Shown here one piece after another: positions 44,806-56,411 of a stretch of 64,000 bases of DNA. Origin of the DNA: Polytrichum commune (taxonomy: Eukaryota; Streptophyta; Polytrichopsida; Polytrichales; Polytrichaceae); the NCBI GenBank assembly GCA_950295325.1, contig OX485803.1:55815554-55879553 (forward strand). Direction: 5' to 3'. Every line of letters starts with the position of its first letter. Position 1 is the stretch's first letter. Under the pieces are notes generated by a model. It was given only the letters and a program-made list of their open reading frames with translations, was not told where the DNA came from and made no database searches. A program made the position numbers and the translations under genes.

Positions 44806-46297
44806 TCAGAGCCTTCCCCACACTGGCAGAGATTATCTGGCAGAGACATTGACGTGCACGCTTGAGCAGAGAACAGTTTTAGTTATGAAGATGGCTGCAA
44901 TGAATGGTGTTCTGAGTGAAAGAGAAAAAAGCGTACGTAGAAGAAGATTTAAACCCATCATCGACTGATAATGAACACAGGAACTCAGCCTTTCAAGTCC
45001 TCTGGCTGTTCTTTCTAGATGTTGCCCATTTTCAATGCTGAGAACATAAGTTATCAATTGTTCGCAAGGACTCCAAAAGGTTTAGGGGACAGTGGATCCA
45101 CGTGTCCAGGTTAATTGGTCGAGAGCAATTTGTCACATACAGCGTACAACTCTCAACCATCCAACATAGAAACTTGACTCTCTATAGGTTTGTGGTTGAT
45201 TCATTTCAAATGTCTTCCAACTAGACTAATTTAGGGTCTTTGAATAGTCCAACTAAATAGTCTTATTATTATTAATGGGTCACATTAATGTTCTAGACAA
45301 TGAGAATTAATGTGGGCCACATTGATTTTCAGCCCATGCTAAAGTTCTAATACAAAGTTGGCATGGGCAACATTAATTGTTTTCTAGGAAATTAACGTGG
45401 GTGCTTATTTTATTGTGTGCTAATTTTGCCCTAAACTAATATTCAATGTGTTTGTCGGAAGTCTTCGTGAAGACTTATGGGAAACATGGGTCTTGGACCC
45501 ATGTTAATTCCACTTTTACTTGAAAATTAACGTGATCCATCTTAAATTTTTAGGACTATTCAGTGTAATTTTGATGTCAAATCAACTAAAATTAAGTGAT
45601 CTTTGGACTACACAATATTTTAAGGTTTTACGCTTGTATATGATAATTTTCTCTTGTCAACAACACTTGTTGCAAGCTGATAACAAGCATAGTAGTTACA
45701 AGTTATGACCACTTAAGAAGAATGCATGTATGCTCTTTGAAAACGTGTCATAAGTTGACACTTTGTCACCTTGGAAATGTGTCATAAATTGACGCTTTGT
45801 CACCTTCATTCTTATAGTATTGGATTTGTACAAAGATTCACTAATTGATTGGGGTTTTTGTTTCCCGAATGCATTGCACATCAGAAGAGGCCAATGCTTT
45901 GGTAAGCAACCACAGTAGGCTCATCTACTTTAATCTAAAGAAAATTACAAACGCAGCCGCTCATGAATCGTGTCATAAGACCATGCCGCCTTCAAGAGTG
46001 CCCAGGGCTTCCCATACGTAGCTCCCAAGGGGTGTTCTGAGAGTTTATGAAGCCATAAGTGCTCATCATGACACTGGTCCAGATGATGTGGAGGGTTAAT
46101 TAGGAACCAAGGAAGTGAGATGACTTGTGAAAACTATGCATATTATAAATATTGTGTAGTCGAATTTGAAAGTGAGATGACTTGTGAAAATTATGGTATG
46201 GCACAAGAACATTTTGACATGCCTGGTACAAATTAAGGCCACCAACCACACGTGTCTGTCAATTCTTTTAAAACAAAAAGGGAAAGAAAAAGCAGTT

Positions 46298-46550
46298 GGG
46301 TTTCTCTTCATGATCATGTGAGCTCAACAATCTTGTATTACTCTCTTTTCATTTGAAACACAAAGAGCAGGCAGGTTCCTGTCACGTGAATTCAACAAGC
46401 TATACATAGAATTCACCTTTTTGAAAACAAAATAACGGACAGGATTCTCTTCAAATGAAATCAACAAGCTATGTATATCTTTAATATCTTTTAGCACAAG
46501 TGTGTGCAGACAGGCTTCTCTTCACATGAATGCAACGAGCTATGTACACC
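46298..46550. repeat. Degenerate tandem repeat of about 72 bp
   Basis: Units contain CAGGxTTCTCTTCAxxTGAA then CAACAAGCTATGTA. They begin near 46298, 46370, 46440 and 46512. Confidence 0.55.
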
Positions 46551-46769
46551 TTGCACTGTACTTCTTGTTGGAGTTGATGTCATGGCATGGGACATGGTTT
46601 TGCTTTGCAGATAATTGAAGTGAGTAGGATACAAAGCAGCTCCGAGAGGGGATTGAATCATAAGAGTGTACCTCTCATCCATCCAATTAGACTAATGAGT
46701 GAGAGGTATGCTCATATGGGATAATTCCCTCTCGCCCAAAGCAACCATGTGTGAACTGTTTGATCCCTG

Positions 46770-47280
46770 TGCAAAGACTAGAGCTTCGAATTCTGTGAAT
46801 ACAGCAAAGCAAGGTAATCAGAACTTCTTTGAGCACACCGGATAGTGTGTGAGATGCAGCTTTCTATCAAGGGGAAAATTTGGGAAGAACCTGGCACTTC
46901 TGCACTTAATTCTCTGGTGCTAATTGAAACACCTTGAGCTAATTTTGAGCAGGTCCACCAAGGAAGAGAGATACCTACATACAACTCTCCTGTTAATGCA
47001 AATTCAAGGGGAGATTTGGGATAACAGAATCAAAGAATTTGTGTAACATTATCGATTATATCAACATATCAGAGTTGAGAACATGGATACAAAGACTCTG
47101 TCATCAGCCCTCATTTGCAGGCACACCAGACTGTCTGAATTGCAATTTTTTATGAAAGGAAATATATTGAGAAGAACCTGCTAATTCTGCACCTCATTCT
47201 CTGCTGCAAATTGAAACACCTTGAGCTTTTGCCTGGCACAAGATGGAGCAAGTGGACAGAGGAGAGAGATACCCATACTT
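46770..47280. repeat. Tandem duplication of about 290 bp
   Basis: The block AATTGAAACACCTTGAGCT with GAGAGATACC downstream and GAAGAACCTG upstream occurs near 46880-46975 and again near 47171-47272, in the same orientation. The copies are diverged. Confidence 0.6.
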
Positions 47281-47539
47281 AAAAGGGAGGTGTAGAGTAC
47301 TACATAAACTTGACATGCTAAAAGCAAGAAATCGTGTAACCTCTGCAATTAAGCACCCACATCGAGAAACACCTGAGAACATGCATAGTGCACAAGTGGG
47401 CAACACAAAACCCCCACCGATTGGAGGAAAAACCTCCTGCATACGGGACATCAACTCCACCAGATCTATTCGCAATCACAAACATCAAAGAGAGCGACAT
47501 GATCATCTCAAAACACACAAATCTGGGATCACCACCGAG

Positions 47540-47543
<4 letters not shown>

Positions 47544-47577
<34 letters not shown>
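47544..47577. repeat. (GA)n microsatellite
   Basis: An uninterrupted GA run of about 34 bp. Confidence 0.95.
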
Positions 47578-47579
<2 letters not shown>

Positions 47580-48096
47580 CTCGTGCAGGCTCAACGAAGT
47601 TTTTTTTTCCCGAATTTTCAAGCTGGCAGCAGCACAATTTGCTCCTCTTTGTCCTGACAACAAGTTGACTATGGCACAAGCAGTGACAAAAATATTGCCA
47701 AAGTGTAGTAATCATCTCATACTTTCCTCCACTGTACTAAACCTACATCCTATCGTCGATTGTCAAGCTTATTGCATGACTAACTTGATCGTGCTCAAGG
47801 AAACTAAGCACCTCCCTCGGGTTTTAGGGTTTAAGAGTGGAATTTCCAATTCCTTGAACTCCCAGAATATATATACAAAGTCGGGGGGCCGCGGCACCGG
47901 GTAATTTATCCTCCAAGAATTCGTCATTCAGAAGCTTGTGCAGCTGAAACAGAGCCAAAAGAGAGGACTTCCCATCAAGAAGAATTTCATCACGGCGTAG
48001 AATATTTAAGGGAGGATATGATGTCACAGACAAAAAATTTTCTTTGGCCGGAAAGGAGGGAGGAGAATGGAAAAAATCTGCAAATCGTCATCGTCT

Positions 48097-49566
48097 TCAG
48101 TGTGTCGGTCTCTTAGACATGTTGACGGAATGCTCATGGTGCGCCTTGACAGCAGCGACATAGCCCGCAACGTGAACATAGTTAACCCCATACTTCTCAC
48201 ACAAGCGAGCAACAATGGGTTGCAACACTGGGAGATGGCAGTGGTTCACGGTGGGGAACAAATGGTGGATGACTTGGTAATTCAACCCCCCGCTGAAAAT
48301 GAAGCAAAACCTGCTGGTCACTCCGAAATCTTGCGCAGTGATGACTTGGTGCTTGTACCAGTCCGGGTCGGTGGCGTGTGCGGTGTGGGGAAGCAGATGG
48401 TTAATTTGCGTGTTAAGCATGAACAGGATGGAGAATAAGGCATAAGGGATGACACAGAATGCGAAACGCTTGATCCAAGAATCAAGCACCAAGAACGGCC
48501 AAGCATGGATGACAACCACGTTGAGGATTCTTCCTGCGAGATGCACCACTCGCCTCACTCCACTAACCTCCATCATAGGCACCACTTCGTTGTACTTCTT
48601 GGTTTCCAACATCCAAAAGTCCTGCATGGTTGACAATCCGAACTCCACCGCCACCGACCACCAGATTGCCAGAAACCAGATCTGTGACTGGAAATTGTGC
48701 ACAGGCAACCACTTCACCGTCTTAGCCTCCCGCTTCAGCCAGTAATGGTTCAACAGATCGGGGTCACGGTCTGCGACGTTAGGGTAGCTATGGTGACCTA
48801 TGTTGTGTTGATGATACCATACAAAGGGGCTGGAGAAGAAAGGATAAATGTAAGGCAAGAGTGCATTGATCCTCCAGTTGGCTGTCAAAGCAAAGTGTGT
48901 TGCATCATGGAATGTGTTCACTCCAACACACCATGCCGCAATTGGCCACAGAATCAAACACCTCCAATCTCCCCTAATGAAACCGGAGAATGTCGAAACA
49001 TAAACCACTGCCATGATGGCGATCTCCAGCCATCTTGCGGGTGTTGCCTTTGTTGCTTCCTGGAGTGAAACATTACGCCTCTTAGCCTCCCCTTCGAAAT
49101 ACTCCTTCACTTGGAACTTGAGAGCTTCACCAAACTCGCTTGGCCACTCGAAGCTGTGCTCCTCGATCCCGTGCTGCTGCTCCAACGTTCGCAGATTCTT
49201 GGCATCGGAGTCTTCGATTAGGTATTTCTCCAAGATGGCGTTGAGTATTCTCCGATGTGTGAACGGATGGTGGCTCTCAAACATGACGGTGGCGTCACGG
49301 CCTCTCGCTAAACCCAGGGCTACTGGTCCGCCTGGATGGTGTCTTTCGAATTCTGTCAAGTCGTACCATTTGTTGTGGATCTTGGTTATGAGCTTCGCGG
49401 GTTTCGGTGTTGCGAGGGATCTCCATGACGGCATGCTCAGAGACGGCCTGCCATCAATTCCTGGCCTGTTTGACAATGGCAATGGTGATGATGACTCTGA
49501 CATCAACTCTGTTGTTGTTGTCGTCGTCGTTGTTGCCATCCTCACAATCCCCTCCGCCTCCGCCAT
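48097..49566 (-). CDS. Front-end fatty acid desaturase, cytochrome b5 fusion (Delta5/Delta6 type)
   Basis: The single-exon gene has 489 codons, ATG at 49566. It introduces a cis double bond between the carboxyl end and an existing double bond of a polyunsaturated acyl chain, at the ER membrane, using electrons from its own cytochrome b5 domain. The N terminus has eight Thr in a row (12-19). The b5 domain has the heme motif HPGG (77-80) and a second His pair (99-100). Desaturase His boxes are HDATH (220-224), HQHNIGHH (252-259) and QVIHH (431-435). Gln replacing the first His of box 3 marks the front-end subfamily. Hydrophobic segments lie between the boxes. Length is normal. Box 2 followed by YPN looks closer to C20 Delta5 enzymes than Delta6, but regioselectivity cannot be read from sequence. 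No disruption is seen; this is the only clear host gene here. Confidence 0.93.
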   Translation of the reverse strand: MAEAEGIVRMATTTTTTTTELMSESSSPLPLSNRPGIDGRPSLSMPSWRSLATPKPAKLITKIHNKWYDLTEFERHHPGGPVALGLARGRDATVMFESHHPFTHRRILNAILEKYLIEDSDAKNLRTLEQQHGIEEHSFEWPSEFGEALKFQVKEYFEGEAKRRNVSLQEATKATPARWLEIAIMAVVYVSTFSGFIRGDWRCLILWPIAAWCVGVNTFHDATHFALTANWRINALLPYIYPFFSSPFVWYHQHNIGHHSYPNVADRDPDLLNHYWLKREAKTVKWLPVHNFQSQIWFLAIWWSVAVEFGLSTMQDFWMLETKKYNEVVPMMEVSGVRRVVHLAGRILNVVVIHAWPFLVLDSWIKRFAFCVIPYALFSILFMLNTQINHLLPHTAHATDPDWYKHQVITAQDFGVTSRFCFIFSGGLNYQVIHHLFPTVNHCHLPVLQPIVARLCEKYGVNYVHVAGYVAAVKAHHEHSVNMSKRPTH

Positions 49567-51062
49567 GGGAAGACTCTGAGGGAGATTTTCTCAAACTCCG
49601 TCCAGCTTGCTCACTACCAATGCAAAATACCTCGACTGCTCAATCAATCTATCCTCTCCGCTACAACCACTTCAATGATCACTCTTTGAAGTGGTTTTCA
49701 CTCCGCACACTGCACATACAATGTGCTACGATGGTTTTTTAAAGAAGCCAAGAACATACGAGTCGTTGCAGATAGATATCTACTTTCAACGCTTGGTTTT
49801 CACTTACAGAAGCCAAGAACAAGAAATGAGTCCCCGCAGATGATAGGTAACCACTTGCTTCAATAAGGTGAGTATCAATAGTGCGACGCGGCAATCTTCC
49901 CTCTGCGTTTGCAAAGAGAGCCCGGCTCTCGGGGACTCCAGGCTATCTTTAAATGCAAGACAGGCGACAACTGGACAACACAGACTACCTGTAATCCTCC
50001 GAAGAAATCGAAGAAATGTTTTTCTCTTGCGTCCGGAGTCTCTCCGATCAGCTCATCAGAATAATATATATATCTCCACAAGAACTACTGATGATGTCAG
50101 TCTCATGATCATCGAAATTTCCTTAAACCATCACCGCACACATGACCACATCATGAGCAACACTAAGTTAAACTCCTTGCTGCAAATCTTCACCTACATA
50201 CACATATACATCCTCCGAAGACACAGGTGAACCTGTGACGATCTTGACAACCTGACACTTCAATTGACCCCAAGCGATGGCAACCCACTCCCTCAAATCC
50301 TGGATTACAAACTTCGCTATCCCATCGAGTCACCACCGTAACTTGTTGCCAAGGCGCAGATTTCAAGGCACCATGTCCCCAAAGTCACTCTCGAGTTTTA
50401 AGGTTATTACTCACGCATCCCAATGGGAATGATGGGTCCCCTAGACAGCGGTGGGTAGGTAATTTGTTGATGTTAAAGGTTGCGCATTTGTAACGACAAG
50501 AATGTATATTCCATTGGCACATTGGACCAATACTTTGAATTGGGATCGAAGTCATGATGCAATCTTTATATAGACTTCAGTGCTGAAGCGAGTGCGGTGG
50601 CGTGGGGGCCGGGCCAGGCCGGCCAGCAGGGCCGGGCAGATGAGTCTCATCTTCAACTACCATTTTGCATCCAAAACAAATGATCACAGCTGATGAGGAC
50701 CAGATCATCACAAGAAATAGAAACAGAGACCTGCAAGCTCAGCCGCGTTCTGGTCACACTTCGACATACTGTTTGCACAAGCCCCATGACCACGCACATG
50801 CCTCGAGCGGAGCGAAGGAAAGTACCCAGCAGGCCATATGAGCTGGGTCACCAAATCTTCTCCCCAAACCTTCTTCTTCTTCTTCTGATCTCCGTCATTT
50901 TCATCCTAATTCGATCGGCAGTAAGTTACAACACACGTCGATCCACCCACCAACGGTGAACTTTTGTAACGACTCCGCCGTTGAATCCGTTACCCTTTCC
51001 TACTCGTCCCCCCCCCCAGGATTCCCAAAACCTCAACTGCCACTTCACCCTCCACGGTGGAT
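49567..51062. other. Upstream region of the desaturase gene
   Basis: The sequence is GC-richer than its surroundings and carries no supported gene. Open frames here are short and without domains. A TATA-like run lies at about 50059-50072. A GC-rich block with GGCCGGGCCAGGCCGGCC lies at 50608-50640. Confidence 0.45.
50059..50072 (-). promoter_or_regulatory. TATA-like element upstream of the desaturase
   Basis: The minus strand reads GATATATATATTATTC. It is about 495 bp from the ATG, which would require a long leader or a leader intron; a closer core promoter is possible. Confidence 0.3.
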
Positions 51063-51559
51063 GGCCACTTCACACACAAGCCAAGAGCCGTGACCATGCA
51101 ACTGTGAGAGCCCAAAAGAAGTGTGCAAGGCCGTCCCAAGACACTTCCAAAATCATGGAGTGCGGTCTGGGGCCCTCAAGTGTAGTGTGAAGTCATATGT
51201 GACGGGCCCGTAACCAAATGCTATTTCAATGCATTCTTTTCATGCGAGGTCCTTGCACATGAATAAAATCAAATTTATCAATGGTTGTGAGATATTGGAG
51301 TGCCATGGTCTCCTGGTTTTGTGTTAGGCTTGTCTTCAAGAGAAGGTTCATGAAAAACAGTCCAAGTGACCATGAAATATGATCCATTTGATGCCATGTA
51401 GAAATCCATGTAAACTTTACATCCATCATGCATCCATTTACTCTATTAGTCCCTCAAGCGTAGTGTGAAGTGAACTTGGACTCATTCCACTTTTGCACCA
51501 ATGAGAGTGCTTGAAGCACAATGGTCACAGGCTCTCATGTTGTGTGTGTGAAGTGGCCC
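51063..51559. mobile_element. Tourist-like MITE, copy 1
   Basis: The inverted ends are GGCCACTTCACACACAAG and its complement GTGTGTGAAGTGGCC. The right flank is TTA; the left flank has decayed. The internal sequence matches the element at 53209-53696 in inverse orientation (shared GAGAGTGCTTGAAG, TCAAGCGTAGTGTGAAG and others). Confidence 0.7.
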
Positions 51560-51584
51560 TTAACTGGTTAGTTTTTTCCACCTA

Positions 51585-51880
51585 ACCCGCTTCTCCTAGG
51601 ATATGAAACACACGATTAGTACAAGATGGTTAGCAAATCCAAATCAAGGTCCTAGCCACTTTCCTCATAGTTTTTGGAGCTCATATGAATATCTTATTTG
51701 TTATCAAGGTGAAGATTCTTGTGCTCATTGAATGGTCATTTAGACTTGTCTCCTCAATTATGTTGACTATTGAGCTTAAAATGGTTATCATATTCTAAGC
51801 ACATAGTCCAATCTCTTTTGAACTTGTCTCATTTTGGTATCCGTTTTTGGAGCCACACCAAACCACGTACACTCAGAGAT
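51585..51880. repeat. Dispersed repeat also at 62385-62640 and partly at 7850-8000
   Basis: GATTAGTACAAGATGGTTAG and GGTCxTAGCCACTTTC occur in the same order and orientation at both 51.6 kb and 62.4 kb. The right part (AATTATGTTGACTATTGA) matches 7.88 kb. It is the decayed copy of an unclassified element. Confidence 0.6.
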
Positions 51881-52141
51881 AGGTGTTTCATTGAGACCAA
51901 CAACCGAATCAGACACGTCTACCTTACCTAGTTAACCTAATTTGCATCCCCCTTACCTATGAATTCCTAAACACGTTTAGTAGTTTCACACTTTCATGTT
52001 GATGGTGATGTATTATCTCTTTATACTAGATGGTATGAAACCTTCGTCAAAAAATTAAAAATAATCAAAAAATAATAATTCAAGTTGTTTTGTGTGGGTA
52101 TCAAGAAAGTGTGTAACCTTCCAAAACACCAAAAAGTCTAT

Positions 52142-52162
52142 GAGAGAGAGAGAGAGAGAGAG
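52142..52162. repeat. (GA)n microsatellite
   Basis: A 21-bp GA run. Confidence 0.9.
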
Positions 52163-52752
52163 GCCAACTCAAGTTGTTGTGAATGAAGGATGCTTCATCC
52201 TTGATCATAATCACTCATTATATCACAATATATATTCACATTGTACAATATCGAAATATCGCTTGGTTGTGCGAGGCCCAAGTCACGCTCCATAAATGTT
52301 TAGAGATTTAAGGTATGTGGACCTGCTTGTGGGGTCACTCTTATTAATCTAGAATCTAAATTTGAGTGGTGTATGACAAGGCTTGGAGCTAAGAATGGAT
52401 ATCATCACTAAATTGACACATGTTACAACGAGCTTGAGTTATGTGCTCAAAAGTTCATTAGTTAACATAGTTGAGAGGGCTCATGTGATTGCTTGAAAAG
52501 GCGGGGCCGCGGGGGGACCTAACTTCATTTTGACATCTTATAACTTTTTACATCTCGACCCCCATTTAAAAACTTGAAATCTAGACAATCTGCATAATTT
52601 TCTACAACTGCTACTCGAATTTGATGATCCAACAAAGCAATATGGTATGAGGAGTTGGAAGTGTATGCTAGAGGGCCACATACATACCTTATTTGAGAAG
52701 GAAGTGTTGTCAAATTAGTCTTAAGTTAACCTTCAATTCCACTTGAGTACCC

Positions 52753-52906
52753 ATAACATTATTCAGATCCATAACAATGTTCTACATGACTGACAATATT
52801 TCATGGAATATTTCCTTGTATTTTCACATTCGGTTTGTAGATGGGGAATATTCCCTTGAATAATGTCAGTCCCGCCGAACATTGTTATGGATCTTGATAA
52901 TGTTGT
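52753..52906. mobile_element. Foldback MITE, copy 2
   Basis: The arms ATAACATTATTCAGATCCAT and ATGGATCTTGATAATGTTGT pair with few mismatches, and inner GGAATATT motifs pair as well. It is the same family as 6823-6984. Confidence 0.72.
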
Positions 52907-53208
52907 GCCAATTTCACATTCCATTGCAGAAGTAATCACAACAAACCAACATGTTACACAAGAGAGGGAATTAACAAGGAAACATAATGTGCGACACGAT
53001 AATGTTAGATTATTCCCTTACAAGTGTACCTCTCATCCATTCAACATCAAACCCCCGACCCTTACTAATTCCATATCGCTGAGTAATGTTATCTCCGGTG
53101 TCAAATTAACTAAAACCCTATAACATCATATGGGCAACGTACTATTTCAAGACCTTTTTATGTTGGATATATGAGAGAGAGGTACATTACGCTTGTATGC
53201 AATACTTA

Positions 53209-53696
53209 GGGCCACTTCACACACGAGACTAAGAGCCCATGACCATTACACTTCAAGCACTCTCATTGGTGGAAAAGGCGGAGCCGGTCCAAGTTCGCTT
53301 CACACTACGCTTGAGTATGTGAATGCAAGATGGATGTAAAGTCTTCATGGACTCCTACATGACATCAAATGGATCGTGTGTTCATGGTCACTTGGATTAT
53401 TTTCAAAGACCACTTCTTGAAGGTAAGCCTAACACAAAACTGGGAGACCATGGCACTCCGAACGTTCACGACCGTTCGTTTATTCTGTTTTATCACGTGT
53501 GAGCACGCACATGAATAGAAATTCATTGAAATAGCATTTAGTTGAGGGCCCGGTTGCATATGACTTCACACTACACTTGAAAATCCGTGACCACACTGCG
53601 TGATTTTGGAGGTGCCTTGGGATGGCCTTTGGACACTTTCTTTTGGGCCCTCATAATTTCATGGTCACGGCTCTTGGCTCATGTGTGAAGTGGCCC
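53209..53696. mobile_element. Tourist-like MITE, copy 2 (488 bp)
   Basis: The ends are GGGCCACTTCACACA and TGTGTGAAGTGGCCC (the latter read as TCATGTGTGAAGTGGCCC). The TTA target-site duplication lies at 53206-53208 and 53697-53699. A TTA duplication with GG-rich ends indicates PIF/Harbinger. Confidence 0.85.
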
Positions 53697-54037
53697 TTAA
53701 CTCCTTGAACTTCTCTCCCATGTTACAACTCACAAGCATGCTGGTGGATGGAATAAAAATATCTTTCCTAAATGCATGGGCAAGCAGGCAGGCGGGCTAA
53801 CTTAGCTATTTGGGAGTAGTGACCTCCTCCTATGCTCGGAGGCAATCCCTGTCATCAACATAAGTTATTCATCACCTGCAACCAACCCGAGGCCTTCCAG
53901 ATTCTTCTCCCCCTCCTTCTCCCTTAATTACCTTTCCACACTCCAAACTCCGTAGTATCACACTTGTGACAATCAAAGTGCACGTGATGTTACGGAGTTT
54001 TGTAGTGTTCCTATGGATGCGTGATACTATACAATTA

Positions 54038-54511
54038 GGGGCGGTTTACACTATGGACCAAGAGCCATGACCATGAAATTCTAAAATCTGTGATTGGAGA
54101 GTAAAGTGCTCTTGGTCCCATTTGGCTTTACACTACCTTGAAAAAAGGAGAATGACCACTAACTTTGAGGTCCCCAAAAACTACTAAAATATGCCATTTG
54201 GATAATGTGCCATGGTCCAACGGGTTTTCCGCTGAGGGGAGGCAAAATGCTCGACTCAACGGAAATCAAGGGAGCCGTAAGGCTGAAAATCAGCCATTGG
54301 CCGAATTATTATTATTTATTATTTTTTATACTTCTTACCGCATGGTCATTCTTCATGGTCCACATTCGGTTTACACCTAGTGAAGGGCCCATGAACCATG
54401 AAAACTATTATTTTAGTAACTCGGACCATGGAAGTCGTCCCATGAAGTCGTCCCACGCAAAATAAGCCTCTTACGTGGGACAACTTCATGGTCCATAGTG
54501 TAAACCGCCCC
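54038..54511. mobile_element. Tourist-like MITE nested in another MITE (474 bp)
   Basis: The ends are perfect inverted repeats, GGGGCGGTTTACACTATGG with its complement. TTA is duplicated at 54035-54037 and 54512-54514. The paralogous copy at 60.2-60.7 kb has the unoccupied site (GTA at about 60582-60584 on the complement), which confirms the insertion. It shares AAGAGCCATGACCAT with the elements at 51063 and 53209. Confidence 0.92.
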
Positions 54512-54651
54512 TTAGTGTAGCATGTGACATTATGGAATAACATAAAGGAGATGTGAGGCCAATTTGAATTCGTTCTCCCGTCACCTACGCTAGTGTGGTC
54601 CATTCCACTTGGCCTTCCCGGGTGATGTGGTGGACGCATGCACCAACATTC

Positions 54652-54675
54652 AAGAAGAAGAAGAAGAAGAAGAAG
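54652..54675. repeat. (AAG)n microsatellite
   Basis: Eight AAG units. Confidence 0.9.
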
Positions 54676-55313
54676 GTGACACTCCACATGTTGACACATG
54701 GCGCAATGTGAGGGTGTGGGTTGACTTCTCGAGTGGTTTGCTTTAATGACAAATTTTGTGATATAAGGGAGAAAAATGTGACATTAAGGAGTGAAATTTG
54801 AACTACGAACATCCATTCCCTAGGGTTTCGGGATATTAGAGAGTGCGTGACATTATGAAGGTTAATATTATGGAGTTTAGGGTCTACTTATGTAGATGTC
54901 TAAATCTCCACTTCCCAACAATGTTCGGTCCAAATCCTAGTGTTTCCAAGCCCAGCCGGTTACCATATGTTTGTGACATTTTTATTTTTGTAAAAAAGGA
55001 ATCACATTGGTTGTTTCTTCATCGATGAGATACATGTTTCATAGATTCCTCTGAAGCGATCGGTAATCTTCCCACAGTCTTGAACTTCGACTCGTTATTT
55101 TCCAAACTCAATTGGTTCGTCTATAACTATTGTAGTGGTCAGTTCTCCTTGTTCGTTGCTTGCGGTTGGGGTGAAACAACCCGTACAGTGGTTTTTTGGA
55201 GGCAAGGATTTAGGCATCCAACAAGGAACAAGTGTATGGGTTGGTTCGCCCAAATCATTGCTTGCAAAGCAGCGAAACCATAGAGTTCAATTGCGGTAAG
55301 TAGGTGTGTAAGT

Positions 55314-55849
55314 ACACCGTTTGTGGTATTTAGTATCACGTGCATTGTTTGTGAAAGACCTAAACTAGACGCCTAGAGGTTGCAAAGTGTCGCGTATGCT
55401 AATGTCAATATAATATGATTCGTCAACATGAGTAACTTTCTTAAGTGAAAAAATATACGCATTATGACATTTAGTGTAGCACATTGAGATACTTGAGATG
55501 ATAGTTTTGTGTTTTAGTATACAAGGGGCGATTATTATTGAGGACATTAACAACAAATGTCATGTGTTTAAATTATTTTTAAGCATGCAAAAGGAAGACA
55601 ATCTTGTGCTTACTAATGTCAATTGTATAAACTTTAGTCAACTTGTACACTATTTTGTAATGTAGACACACACCTCATAACATCATTGAACATACCAATG
55701 CCAAGATATTAGAAAACGCACTTGAACGCCCAGTGTCACAAGGGAACACTAATGGCGAAAGTTGTTGGTCATTAGTGTAACCTAGCGTACGCTTCAAAAC
55801 AAGGTGAGTGACACTATCACGCACGTGACACTAAATACCGCAAACAGTC
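55314..55849. mobile_element. MITE family M, copy alpha
   Basis: The left end ACACCGTTTGTGGTATTTAG is mirrored at the right end by CTAAATACCGCAAACAGT, and inner TATCACGTGCA is mirrored as well. Internal GATGATAGTTTTGTGTTTTA is shared with the copies at 56412 and 61748. It is non-coding. Confidence 0.75.
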
Positions 55850-55852
55850 TGC

Positions 55853-56076
55853 AACACCGATCACCCCAAACAAAGTATGTTATTATCCGGAGTTACGCAG
55901 TGCTACAACTGTTCAATGAGACTGTAATATTCTACCACACACAGTCGTTTATGTTCTATAATGTCCAAGCAACGTACTGAACCTTCTCGTTGGTAAAAAA
56001 TTGAACTCTTGAATAAGACGTTATTGCACTGAGTAACTCCGAATTTGTAACACACACTAATTGAGGTAAATCGGTG
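55853..56076. mobile_element. Short MITE family N, copy 1
   Basis: The left end ACACCGATCACCCCA and GGAGTTACGCAGTG is mirrored by CTGAGTAACTCCGAA and ACACACTAATTGAGGTAAAT. The same ends occur at 58105-58354. Confidence 0.55.
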
Positions 56077-56411
56077 AGGCCGGGAATCTCTCAACTTGCT
56101 GGCTTTGGTGAATTTGGTGACAAACCTGTCTGGAGATGCTTGGAGAGGCTCTCGAGACTCGGCTCGCATCTGGGAAGGATTCCTGCTTGGGATCGAGACC
56201 GCTTGTTGGATGGGTAACATTTGATGTCCACTTGTTTGTAAATAGAGATTCCCATTGTGGTTCTATTTCGGGGGTGAAAGTTGAGGGCCAAGGCTTTTTC
56301 ACCGATTTTCACATATTAAAGCTCATATATACCGACGCGGGAATAGTGAAAACGTGTCTCAATGGGCTATTTGTTGCTTATTCATCCCAGTTTAAGTCAA
56401 CCTGCACTGTT

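Larger units (their letters stand above)
53937..54885. mobile_element. MITE with CTCCGTA ends, interrupted copy
   Basis: The inverted ends are CACTCCAAACTCCGTAGTATC and a complement ending GGAGTTTAGGGT. It is an inverted copy of 60193-60683. The copy is split by a Tourist-like MITE at 54038-54511. Parallel open frames in both copies (for example 54585-54812 and 60266-60511) are a by-product of shared ancestry. Confidence 0.75.

Noticed and set aside
48449-49742. Plus-strand frames up to 188 codons
   Set aside because: Antisense shadows of the desaturase gene.
50600-50645. GC-rich block considered as a separate regulatory island
   Set aside because: Too short and without a recognisable motif to support a specific claim.
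54585-54812. Similar 75-81 codon frames here and at 60266-60511, suggesting a gene family
   Set aside because: Both are parts of an inverted MITE pair; similarity follows from shared DNA and the frames run through microsatellites.
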